Positions 16,914 to 24,386 of a stretch of 64,000 nucleotides of DNA are shown here, in pieces; position 1 is the first letter of the stretch; every line of letters starts with the position of its first letter. Below the pieces are notes generated by a model. It ran no database searches. It was not told where the DNA came from and saw only the letters and a list, made by a program, of their open reading frames with translations. Source of the DNA: Weissella thailandensis (GTDB lineage: Bacteria > Bacillota > Bacilli > Lactobacillales > Lactobacillaceae); NCBI RefSeq assembly GCF_005405465.1, contig NZ_BJEC01000003.1, forward strand, positions 62,001 to 126,000, written 5' to 3'. A program made the translations under genes and the position numbers.

Positions 16914-17067
16914 CAGGTGCAGGCACGTAACACATGTTTGTACCTGTGGGAAATGAAAGCTATTTGGCTTGAGTAAAAAGACCCTGCAGGTTTGAGAATA
17001 ATCTGTGAGAGGAAGAGTAGATAGGTATAGACCCTCTGGATTGTTTTCAATCGAGAGGGTCTTTTTT
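16914..17067 (+). promoter_or_regulatory. transcription attenuator with alternative hairpins and terminator
   Basis: Segment 1 (16914-16925) pairs with segment 2 (16935-16946) in a 12-bp stem with G-U pairs. Segment 2 extended (16942-16950) can instead pair with segment 3 (16983-16991), nine pairs. Segment 3 also contains AAAAAGACCCT (16975-16985), complementary to AGGGTCTTTTT at 17056-17066, the 3' arm of the terminator. The terminator itself is AGACCCTCT..ATTG / CAAT..AGAGGGTCT plus T6 (17029-17067). AGAGG (17009-17013) can also trap CCTCT (17033-17037) of its 5' arm. No T-box core (TGGNACCGCG) is present. Confidence 0.65.
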
Positions 17068-17116
17068 CATAGAAATGATGTTGCCAGTTTTTAATAATCA
17101 AAGGAGTAAGTCAGCT

Positions 17117-18298
17117 ATGGAAATGACAAAATACTTAAATACGCAGCTAGCAGGTGTTAAAGCTTCAGATATTTTAGCTTTCGCCAATTTTGCTTCAGGA
17201 ATTCCAAATATTGTGAATTTTACCGTGGGCGAACCTGATTTCAATACACCAGAACATGTGCAACAAGCCGCTATTCGTAGTATTCAAGAGAATCACTCGC
17301 ATTATGCACCATCAAATGGGACACAAGAATTACGGCAAAATGTTAGTGATTATTTAGCTGATAAGTACGATCAACATTACACGCCGGAAGAAGTTATTGT
17401 GACTGAAGGTGCCACTGAAGCTATCTATACAGCAATTGTATCTGTACTTAATCCTGGAGATAAGGTCATTATTCCAACACCAACATTTCCATTGTACATT
17501 GCTGATGTGACAGTGGCTGGTGGCCAACCAATCTTAGTTGATACGTCTGCAACAGATTTTAAGTTAACACCAGAATTATTGGCGCAGACCATTGACCGCG
17601 AAGGGCCATCAGTAAAAATGTTGGTACTAAACTATCCAGGTAATCCGACTGGTGTGACTTATTCGCAAGCAGAATTGGATGCCTTGGGGGATGTACTAAG
17701 GGACAAACCAATTTTTGCCTTGTGTGATGAGATATACAGTGAATTAAATTATGACCATCCGCATGCTTCATTAACAAAATCGCTACGTGAACAAACAATT
17801 CCAATTTCCGGTGTATCAAAATCACATGCCATGACGGGTTGGCGGATTGGTTTGCTTTGTGCACCACAGAATTTGGTCAATGAATTGAGTAAAATTCATC
17901 AATTCACTATTACTAGCACAGCAACGGTTGCCCAAGATGCGGCGGCTGAAGCTTTAGGAAATGGTCAAGATGATGCCTTACCGATGAAAGCGGAGTACCA
18001 GAAAAGACGTGATTATATTTTAGATACATTAAATGAACTAGGTTTTCAAACAGCTAAACCTAGTGGGGCATTTTACATCTACACGAAAATTGCACCTGAT
18101 TTGGAGCAGGATGATGTGAAGTTTGCTTATGATTTGGCTAAAAGTGGACACGTTGCTGCGGTCCCTGGTTCATATTTTGGACCAGGAGGGGATCACTACC
18201 TACGTTTAAGTTATGCAACGAGTATGGCCGAAATCAAACGAGGTATGAGCCAATTACAGCAATATGTGGCTGATCAACGAGTTTCACAAACAGTTTAA
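17117..18298 (+). CDS. PLP-dependent aminotransferase, probably aromatic
   Basis: A 393-residue class I aminotransferase that moves an amino group between an amino acid and 2-oxoglutarate. Blocks seen: NFTVGEPDFNTPEHV (about residues 34-48), NYPGNPTGVTYS (about 173-184), DEIYSELNY (about 203-211), the PLP-lysine segment SGVSKSHAMTGWRIGL (K near 237) and LRLSYATSM at the C-terminus. ATG 17117 has AAGGAG ten bases upstream, just after the attenuator terminator. It is followed after 27 bp by a D-2-hydroxyacid dehydrogenase. An aromatic substrate is inferred from the leader peptide; sequence alone would allow several. It corresponds to AraT/PatA-type LAB enzymes. Confidence 0.82.
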   Translation: MEMTKYLNTQLAGVKASDILAFANFASGIPNIVNFTVGEPDFNTPEHVQQAAIRSIQENHSHYAPSNGTQELRQNVSDYLADKYDQHYTPEEVIVTEGATEAIYTAIVSVLNPGDKVIIPTPTFPLYIADVTVAGGQPILVDTSATDFKLTPELLAQTIDREGPSVKMLVLNYPGNPTGVTYSQAELDALGDVLRDKPIFALCDEIYSELNYDHPHASLTKSLREQTIPISGVSKSHAMTGWRIGLLCAPQNLVNELSKIHQFTITSTATVAQDAAAEALGNGQDDALPMKAEYQKRRDYILDTLNELGFQTAKPSGAFYIYTKIAPDLEQDDVKFAYDLAKSGHVAAVPGSYFGPGGDHYLRLSYATSMAEIKRGMSQLQQYVADQRVSQTV

Positions 18299-18325
18299 GA
18301 AAGTATGAAAGCGGGGAATTTAAAA

Positions 18326-19315
18326 ATGAAGATTTTGTTATTGAGCGTTCGAACAGATGAGCGTGCAGCGATTGAAAAGTGGGGCGACCGTCATCCAGAT
18401 GTAGATTTAACGACCGCAGAATGGGAGTTACACTCAGATACGGTTGATCAAGTTGCAGGTTATGATGGTTTGGTGATTCAGCAACGTAGTCAAATCGAAC
18501 CAGATGTGTACCCGCGTTTACATGAATTGGGCATTAAGCAAATTACCACACGGACAGCGGGTTACGATGTGATTGATTTGCAAGCAGCTGCCGATAACGA
18601 CATAGTTATCAGTAATGTACCGGCTTATTCACCTCGGTCAGTGGCTGAATTAGCCTTAACACATACATTACGTTTAATTAGAAAGCAGGAATTAGTTGAT
18701 CAACGTGTTCGTGAACAAGATTTTCGTTGGACTGGGTTACAAGGAAGTGAAATTCATTCACTAACAATAGGTATTATTGGTGCCGGTCGAATTGGTGGAA
18801 CATCAGCACGACTCTTTCATGCTTTAAATGCCAAAGTCATCGCTTATGATATTAAACCTAACCATGAGTTAGATGATGTGCTAACTTTCTTGCCTTTTGA
18901 AGAGGTGCTACAACAAGCTGATGTTATTTGTTTGCATGTTGATTTAAACGAAACTTCAAAGGCGTTGATTGATGCAAAAGCCCTAGAATTGATGAAACCA
19001 ACAGCATACCTAGTTAATGAATGTCGTGGACCAGTAGTGGATACTACTGCTTTGTTGGCTGCTTTGAAAGAAAAGCGATTAGCTGGGGCAGCGTTAGATA
19101 CAATGGTTGGCGAAGAGACATTCTTTAACTTCGATTTACGAGGCCAAGAATTGCCAAATCAGGATTTGATTGCGTTACGTGAATACAATAATGTGATTAT
19201 TACACCACACGTTGGTTTCTATACTAATATTGCCGTGCAAAACATGGTTGATATTAGTCTGGATGACACGTTAGCAATTATTACTGGCGAAACCAGCGAA
19301 CATACAGTTGGATAA
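18326..19315 (+). CDS. D-2-hydroxyacid dehydrogenase (D-hydroxyisocaproate / phenyllactate type)
   Basis: A 329-residue NAD-dependent dehydrogenase. Rossmann motif GIIGAGRIGGTSARLF at about residues 149-164; catalytic R234 (NECRGP), E263 (VGEE) and H295 (TPHVGFYT). ATG 18326 is preceded by GGGGA; an upstream ATG (18305) is less well placed. It pairs with the aminotransferase in front, as the enzyme at 3442 does with its own partner. Together they would turn an amino acid into its D-2-hydroxy acid and reoxidise NADH. If the aromatic assignment is right, products would be phenyllactate, hydroxyphenyllactate or indolelactate, known antifungal LAB metabolites. Confidence 0.83.
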   Translation: MKILLLSVRTDERAAIEKWGDRHPDVDLTTAEWELHSDTVDQVAGYDGLVIQQRSQIEPDVYPRLHELGIKQITTRTAGYDVIDLQAAADNDIVISNVPAYSPRSVAELALTHTLRLIRKQELVDQRVREQDFRWTGLQGSEIHSLTIGIIGAGRIGGTSARLFHALNAKVIAYDIKPNHELDDVLTFLPFEEVLQQADVICLHVDLNETSKALIDAKALELMKPTAYLVNECRGPVVDTTALLAALKEKRLAGAALDTMVGEETFFNFDLRGQELPNQDLIALREYNNVIITPHVGFYTNIAVQNMVDISLDDTLAIITGETSEHTVG

Positions 19316-19318
19316 GGA

Positions 19319-19476
19319 AGAGGGCGAGACAAAAATCATTTTGAAGTCGGTGTGTAAGGTGATTTGCGATGTTTTTGTCCGCAGCAAATCACGGGCAGGA
19401 ATGGTGTAAATTGCGTTACATTGTGGCGTCAGTTTTTTGGAACGCGTTTATGCTATAAAATTTACAAGCTTATAAT
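19319..19476 (-). repeat. intergenic hairpin repeat, copy 2 (inverted)
   Basis: The reverse complement carries the same blocks in the same order as copies 1 and 50724: GTAAATTTTATAGCATAAAC, CGCGTTCCAAAA, ATGTAACGCAATTT, GCGGACAAAAA, CGCAAAT, CTTACACACC, CTTCAAA and TTTTTGTCTCGCCCTCT. Left and right arms again can pair. It lies between the dehydrogenase and a terminator. Confidence 0.75.
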
Positions 19477-19494
19477 TACTATATTATAAGCACA

Positions 19495-19532
19495 AAAGGG
19501 TTGAGACATTTGCTTTGTCTCAACCCTTTTTA
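19495..19532. terminator. bidirectional terminator
   Basis: AAAAGGGTTGAGACA and TGTCTCAACCCTTTT around a TTTGCTT loop; a member of the shared terminator family, between convergent genes. Confidence 0.88.
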
Positions 19533-19548
19533 ATGTTTAAAAGATAAT

Positions 19549-19564
19549 TGTTTCACATGGAACA
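19549..19564. other. parS-like site 4
   Basis: TGTTTCACATGGAACA; its complement is TGTTCCATGTGAAACA. It ends immediately before the stop codon of the PEBP gene. Confidence 0.5.
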
Positions 19565-20068
19565 TTAGTTACTACGAGCAGGTAAGTCTACTGAAGCTGT
19601 ATCTAATATATGTCCTTTAGCTGCACGACGGAAATCATTTAGGAAATAACCAGCAGCTAAGTCTAATTCTGTATCTAATGCAAAAACTTTAAGTGTATAA
19701 TCGTGTGTTTTATCAGGAGGCATTGGACCAGTATAGCTTTGTGTTAATTCCGGATTGTCCAGACGATATTCTGCGTACTGAGAATTAGTTCCGGGAACAT
19801 ATGACACGTTGGAATGGGTGATATCTTCAGGAATATCAGCTACTGGTAAGTTAGCTGCTAACCAATGAATCCAGACGAAACCGGCTACAGGCACTGAATC
19901 ATAATCGATGAAGACGACGGCTAATGATTTGGTACCTTCAGGGGCCTCATCAACTTTAATTGGGAAGTTAACAATTGGTGTGTCATTGCGTCGATATTGT
20001 TCAGGCGCAAATTTTGCGTACTTATCGGGAATAAAATTATTATTATCTAGTGTGACATCAATTTTCAT
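19565..20068 (-). CDS. YbhB/YbcL family PEBP (Raf-kinase-inhibitor-like) protein
   Basis: A 167-residue protein of the phosphatidylethanolamine-binding fold. Family blocks are SLAVVFIDYDSV (anion-pocket D), FVWIHWLAANLP (His of the pocket), YTGPMPPDKTHDYTLKVFALDTEL (the GP.PP..H segment) and a C-terminal helix AAKGHIL. No signal peptide is seen, so it is cytoplasmic. A GGAGGG site precedes the start. Bacterial members are widespread but have no agreed role. It is a single gene. Confidence 0.87.
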   Translation of the reverse strand: MKIDVTLDNNNFIPDKYAKFAPEQYRRNDTPIVNFPIKVDEAPEGTKSLAVVFIDYDSVPVAGFVWIHWLAANLPVADIPEDITHSNVSYVPGTNSQYAEYRLDNPELTQSYTGPMPPDKTHDYTLKVFALDTELDLAAGYFLNDFRRAAKGHILDTASVDLPARSN

Positions 20069-20133
20069 AAATAAACCCTCCTGTGTTAAGTAGTAGCTTC
20101 AATCTAGCATGTTGCATTGAGACGTGCAATGAA

Positions 20134-20733
20134 TCAAGACACGTCATCATTAATTTTAACACCTAGTAGACTAACGAAGGTGATTGCTTGTTGCGGACTG
20201 ATGATGCAGCCACGTACTTGATCAGTTGTGACGTTTAGTGTTTCGAAGTAACTGCTAGAAATATCAACGCCAACTAGAGAAGTACCTAGAAAATCTGTTT
20301 TATCGAGCTCACATTGGGTAAATTTCAAGCTTTTTTTAATTGTTACATCTTGGAAGTATGAATCAACTAAGCTACTTTTTTCTAATTGGCTATTCTCAAT
20401 TTTTGAACCAGATAGGTTTATATAATCGGCTTTTGAGTTGGTAACTAAGGTGTTTTTCCATTGATTATTTGAAAAATCAACACCCATTAATTGGCATTTT
20501 TCGAAAGTTGTTCGATAGAAAACACTGGATGTAAAATCATTATTCAGAAAATGACATTTTTCAAGCTGACAGTCGAGCCATTCACTATCTGAAAAGTCGG
20601 TTTGTTGAAACTCACAGTTTTTGAATTTGACTGAGTCAATACGGATTCTGTCGGCAGAGTATAGCAATAAACACTCTTCGTAGGTCTCTCCAGGCACCAC
20701 CTCATCTAGGGATAATCGTTGTTTTTTAATCAT
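20134..20733 (-). CDS. pentapeptide-repeat protein
   Basis: A 199-residue protein made of about 25 degenerate A(D/N)LxX-type five-residue repeats, for example CEFQQ-TDFSD-SEWLD-CQLEK-CHFLN-NDFTS and later DYINL-SGSKI-ENSQL-EKSSL-VDSYF. Such proteins fold into a right-handed square beta-helix that can mimic DNA. ATG 20733 is chosen since AGAAAGG stands upstream; an extension to 20766 is possible. The size is near that of Qnr/EfsQnr-like gyrase-protecting proteins, but repeat type alone cannot prove that role. It is a single gene, not obviously linked to neighbours. Confidence 0.72.
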   Translation of the reverse strand: MIKKQRLSLDEVVPGETYEECLLLYSADRIRIDSVKFKNCEFQQTDFSDSEWLDCQLEKCHFLNNDFTSSVFYRTTFEKCQLMGVDFSNNQWKNTLVTNSKADYINLSGSKIENSQLEKSSLVDSYFQDVTIKKSLKFTQCELDKTDFLGTSLVGVDISSSYFETLNVTTDQVRGCIISPQQAITFVSLLGVKINDDVS

Positions 20734-20837
20734 AGAATTTTGCCTTTCTGCTATTTTAACAGTCATTCTAATGACAATGTAATATTAGTTGAACAAACGG
20801 ACAATAATGCTAATCAGGATGCCTGACTGATGTGTTG

Positions 20838-21773
20838 TTATTTTATTGTTGTTTCGCCATGGATTAATTCAGGGACAATATATTCTGATGTCACGATTTC
20901 TCCAGCTAGTTCGGCTAGTAATAATTGCACCATTTTTTCGGCAATTTCTTTAAGTGGTTGTTGCACGGTGGTTAGCGATTGTTCAGCTAATTGGTGGATA
21001 TAAATGCCATCAAATCCCACGATACCCACTTCATCTGGTACAGCCAATCCTTGATGACGGCTAGCGCGTAGTGCTCCCAAACCTAGGCGATCAGTGGCGG
21101 CAATGATGCCGGTATTAGCGCTTAAATGATTATTTTGTAAGAATTGAAGTGCAATCTGTTCATTGTTGGGCAAATGATGAATTTCAGGCTCACGTCCAGC
21201 TTCTAGCATGGCTTGTCGATAACCAGCTTCACGGTTAGTTTCAAAGGGTTCATCAATCGCCATCCCCAAAAATAACAGGCGTTGGTATTGTTGATTAATC
21301 AATAATTGCGTCGCTAGATACGTACCAGCTTTGTTATCAATATCTACAGATGTGATGCCCGCTTCGGTACCATAGATAACAACGGGGATAGGTAGACTAT
21401 TTAAGACATCAAAATCACTATGACGAGCGCCACATACTAAGAATCCATCGACATTCGTCAAATCAAAATTACGGTCATGTCGCATTTCGAGTGTGTAGCC
21501 CTCATTGCGTAAAGCATCAGTTAGGTGCATGAGCAAATGAGCATAATAAGGCTCAATTTCATTGACGTCATCTAATAAGATGAAGGCGATATTATAGTGG
21601 CGATTGTTTGCTAGTGCTCTACCTGCACGATTTTGAACATATCCTAATTGTGAAATAACTCGTTGGACATCGGTCCTAATTTCAGCTGATACTTGCTCAG
21701 GATGATTAATAACTCGAGAGACGGTCATTTTTGAAACATGCGCCTCGTGAGCCACGTCAGATATTGAAACCAT
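20838..21773 (-). CDS. LacI/GalR family transcriptional regulator
   Basis: A 311-residue regulator. The N-terminal helix-turn-helix and hinge (VSISDVAHEAHVSKMTVSRV, then NHPEQVSAEI and NRAGRALANN) are canonical LacI. The rest is a periplasmic-binding-like sugar sensor, with ending PLKEIAEKMVQLLL typical of the dimer domain. It is divergent from a sugar symporter, with several palindromes between. It probably represses the symporter until its sugar is present. The sugar is not known; the symporter type suggests a disaccharide such as sucrose or maltose. Confidence 0.87.
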   Translation of the reverse strand: MVSISDVAHEAHVSKMTVSRVINHPEQVSAEIRTDVQRVISQLGYVQNRAGRALANNRHYNIAFILLDDVNEIEPYYAHLLMHLTDALRNEGYTLEMRHDRNFDLTNVDGFLVCGARHSDFDVLNSLPIPVVIYGTEAGITSVDIDNKAGTYLATQLLINQQYQRLLFLGMAIDEPFETNREAGYRQAMLEAGREPEIHHLPNNEQIALQFLQNNHLSANTGIIAATDRLGLGALRASRHQGLAVPDEVGIVGFDGIYIHQLAEQSLTTVQQPLKEIAEKMVQLLLAELAGEIVTSEYIVPELIHGETTIK

Positions 21774-21797
21774 GATGTTGACCTCGATACTTGATTT

Positions 21798-21957
21798 AAA
21801 AACGTTTTCATAAATTACTCATTCCATCATACCATGGATATGACCGTGCGCGTAAATTTACGCATGGCGAGAAACTTGTTACCGGTAACATCGAGAATGC
21901 GCTTTCATAATTTGATTTGGCAACGTATAGTTTTATTTGTAAGTGAAGCGCTTTCAT
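21798..21957. promoter_or_regulatory. operator cluster between LacI regulator and symporter
   Basis: Three perfect palindromes lie in about 90 bp: AAAACGTTTT (near 21799-21808), GCGTAAATTTACGC (21850-21863) and TGTTACCGGTAACA (21877-21890). Two copies of GCGCTTTCAT follow (21900-21909 and 21948-21957), resembling right halves of cre sites. At least one should be the operator of the LacI protein, and the last two could bind CcpA. Confidence 0.6.
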
Positions 21958-22003
21958 TCGATGAACGCAAATATAAATAAATTTATGAGTATGGAGTTAT
22001 ATC

Positions 22004-23359
22004 ATGTCAGAGATAAAAAAAGTACTTGGTAAAAAGCATTTGCCAACGTTATCAATTGCCACATTGATGTTAATGACCTTCGGAAACTTAGGAACATCCA
22101 TGGCTTTTTCATTACAAAGTGCCAATATGGGACGTATTTTTCAAACATTGGGCGCTGATCCTACTAAATTAGGATTCTTCTTTATTTTGCCACCATTGGC
22201 AGGAATGGTTGTTCAACCATTAGTTGGTTATTTTTCAGACCGTACTTGGATTCCAAAAATTGGTCGTCGTTTACCATACCTGATTTTGGGCTCATTGGTA
22301 GCAATCGTTGTGATGGCATTATTGCCAAATGCGGGTTCATTTGGATTTAAAGCATCAACGGCTCTTTGGTTTGGTGCCGTTGCAATCCTATTTATGGACT
22401 TATCATCAAATATGTCTATGCAACCATTTAAGATGATGATTTCAGACATGGTCAATGACAGTCAAAAGGATATGGCATGGTCATGGCAGACAATTTGGGG
22501 AAATATTGGTGGTGTGATTGCAAACCTATTCCCATATTTCTTTACTGCTATTGGTGTTGCTAACGTTGCTGCCCAAGGTCAGTTACCAGCATCGGTTAAA
22601 TGGTCATTCTATGTAGGTGCAATTATTCTTGCAGTTTCTGCAGCCTTTACGGTTTGGAAAGTAGATGAATACGAGCCAAGTAAATATGCCGAATATCATG
22701 GGATTAGTGAAACAACTGAAAAGACTAATATTCTAAAAATTATCAAAAATGCACCAAAGGTCTTTTGGACACTGGGTATTGTACAATTCTTTTGCTGGGC
22801 AGGATTCCAATATCTTTGGACGTATGGAACAGGTGCTGTTGCTGCCAATATTTGGCACACAACTGATGCCTCATCGGGTGCCTTCCAAGCAGCCGGAAAT
22901 TGGTTTGGTGTCTTATCATCAATTGAAACTGTGGCTGCGATTGTCTGGGGCTTGGTGATTTCACGTTTGAGTAATAAAACGCGTAAGCCAGCTTATACCC
23001 TTGGCTTGTTCTTAGGAGCGGTTGGGTTCTTTATGTTAGCAACAACCGGTTCAAAGGCGATGTCAGCTCTATCATTTGTTTTGATTGGGATTGCATGGGT
23101 TACTATGAATGCTATTCCATTTACAATTTTAACGAATGCCTTAGATGGTATGCATGATGGTACTTATATGGGCTTGTTTAATACATGGATCTGTTTCCCA
23201 CAAATTGTTGCTTCAATTGTGTCGTTCGCAGTTTATCCATTATTAGGAAACCAAATGCCACATATGATTATGGTATCAGCGGTGCTATTCATTATAGGTG
23301 GGCTGAGTGTTTGGTTCATAAAGGAAACATCTGTTGAACATGGGGATGCTGTTCACTAG
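22004..23359 (+). CDS. MFS sugar:cation symporter (SLC45/GPH-like)
   Basis: A 451-residue protein with 12 membrane helices. Motifs typical of SLC45-type disaccharide symporters include the early FQTLGADPTKLGFFFILPPLAGM, VGYFSDRTWIPKIGRRLP between helices 2 and 3 (D-R..GRR), and MVNDSQKDMAWSWQ in the middle. These transporters bring in sucrose- or maltose-like sugars. A GGAG site precedes the ATG. It is divergent from and probably controlled by the LacI regulator. No glycosidase or phosphorylase is next to it, so the hydrolase must lie elsewhere. Strong terminator behind. Confidence 0.82.
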   Translation: MSEIKKVLGKKHLPTLSIATLMLMTFGNLGTSMAFSLQSANMGRIFQTLGADPTKLGFFFILPPLAGMVVQPLVGYFSDRTWIPKIGRRLPYLILGSLVAIVVMALLPNAGSFGFKASTALWFGAVAILFMDLSSNMSMQPFKMMISDMVNDSQKDMAWSWQTIWGNIGGVIANLFPYFFTAIGVANVAAQGQLPASVKWSFYVGAIILAVSAAFTVWKVDEYEPSKYAEYHGISETTEKTNILKIIKNAPKVFWTLGIVQFFCWAGFQYLWTYGTGAVAANIWHTTDASSGAFQAAGNWFGVLSSIETVAAIVWGLVISRLSNKTRKPAYTLGLFLGAVGFFMLATTGSKAMSALSFVLIGIAWVTMNAIPFTILTNALDGMHDGTYMGLFNTWICFPQIVASIVSFAVYPLLGNQMPHMIMVSAVLFIIGGLSVWFIKETSVEHGDAVH

Positions 23360-23367
23360 ATGTAACA

Positions 23368-23428
23368 TAAAGAGTACCCTTGTATTTGTCTATTATTATG
23401 TAGACAAATACAAGGGTACTCTTTTTTA
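23368..23428 (+). terminator. strong rho-independent terminator
   Basis: AAAGAGTACCCTTG..TAGACAAATACAAGGG form a stem of about 24 perfect pairs around TTATTATG, followed by TTTTTT. Confidence 0.92.
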
Positions 23429-23510
23429 GGGTAGAAATTGGACCAATCGTGTTATTGTTATTAATATGGTTAAATAGTTATAGGAATAAGTAGGGTATGA
23501 GGAGTTTCAG

Positions 23511-24377
23511 ATGAAAAAGAAGAGTAAATATATATTATTTGGTATAGTCATTTTAGGGGTGGCGATAGCTGGGTTTGGCACATACGCAATGTTATCAAAT
23601 AAACAGCCAACTGATACTAAAATTACTATTGGGTCACAAGGAACGGATACAGTCGTATGGAAACATATTGCTGATTCGAAAGTCGCCAAGCAAAAGCATC
23701 TAAACATCGAAGTTAAGGATTTTACAGATTCTAACAGTTTGAATAAAGCTTTGGCTAATGATGAAATTCAGGTAAATGCTTTCCAATCTTATGCATTTTA
23801 TACTACCTATAACAAGAATAATCCTGATAAAAAGGTTTATGCGCTAGGAACAACTTATATTCAGCCAATGGGAATCTATTCTGGTAAGTATAAGTCAATT
23901 TCAAGCATTCCGAAAAATAGTACCGTGGCGATTGCTAATGATGCCGCTGCGGAGAGTCGCGGGCTTAAATTACTAGAATCAGCTGGGTTAGTAACCTTGA
24001 ATAAGCATCAGGTGGACGAGTTAGTGGCGCCCAGTGATGTCAAAGAGAATCCTAAACAATTAAAAATTAAGACGGTTGAATCGACAAGTACACCATCTTT
24101 GCTTCATGATGATGGGATTGCTGCAGTAGCCATTGATAATAATACGGCGCAAATTTCAAAACTAGATGTGTTTAAAGATGCGATTTTCCATGAAAAATTG
24201 GATCAAAATACCAAGTCAAATGTTAACGTCATTGTAACGAATAAACAGCATATCAATGATGAAAACTATAAAAAAATCTTGCATCTATATCACGACAAAA
24301 AGATACAGAAATGGATAAAAGCTAATTATTCAGGAAAAGTAGAAATTAACAAGTCAATTAGTGAATTGGAGAAGTAA
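23511..24377 (+). CDS. NlpA/MetQ-like substrate-binding protein without lipobox cysteine
   Basis: A 288-residue extracytoplasmic binding protein. Residues about 7-29 (YILFGIVILGVAIAGFGTYA) form an N-terminal helix with no cysteine, so it should be anchored by this helix instead of by a lipid. The rest aligns with the methionine-binding NlpA family: KITIGSQGTDTVVWKHIADS, NAFQSYAFYTTYN, and IPKNSTVAIANDAAAESRGLKLL are recognisable. GAGGAG precedes the ATG. No MetN or MetI genes follow; the next gene, nine bases away, is a CapA-like protein. The ligand may be an amino acid, not necessarily methionine. Confidence 0.75.
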   Translation: MKKKSKYILFGIVILGVAIAGFGTYAMLSNKQPTDTKITIGSQGTDTVVWKHIADSKVAKQKHLNIEVKDFTDSNSLNKALANDEIQVNAFQSYAFYTTYNKNNPDKKVYALGTTYIQPMGIYSGKYKSISSIPKNSTVAIANDAAAESRGLKLLESAGLVTLNKHQVDELVAPSDVKENPKQLKIKTVESTSTPSLLHDDGIAAVAIDNNTAQISKLDVFKDAIFHEKLDQNTKSNVNVIVTNKQHINDENYKKILHLYHDKKIQKWIKANYSGKVEINKSISELEK

Positions 24378-24386
24378 ATATTTAAT

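Noticed and set aside
16914-17067. T-box or known riboswitch in the aminotransferase leader
   Set aside because: No TGGNACCGCG core and no recognisable SAM, lysine, glycine or purine aptamer motif. The leader peptide explains the region better.
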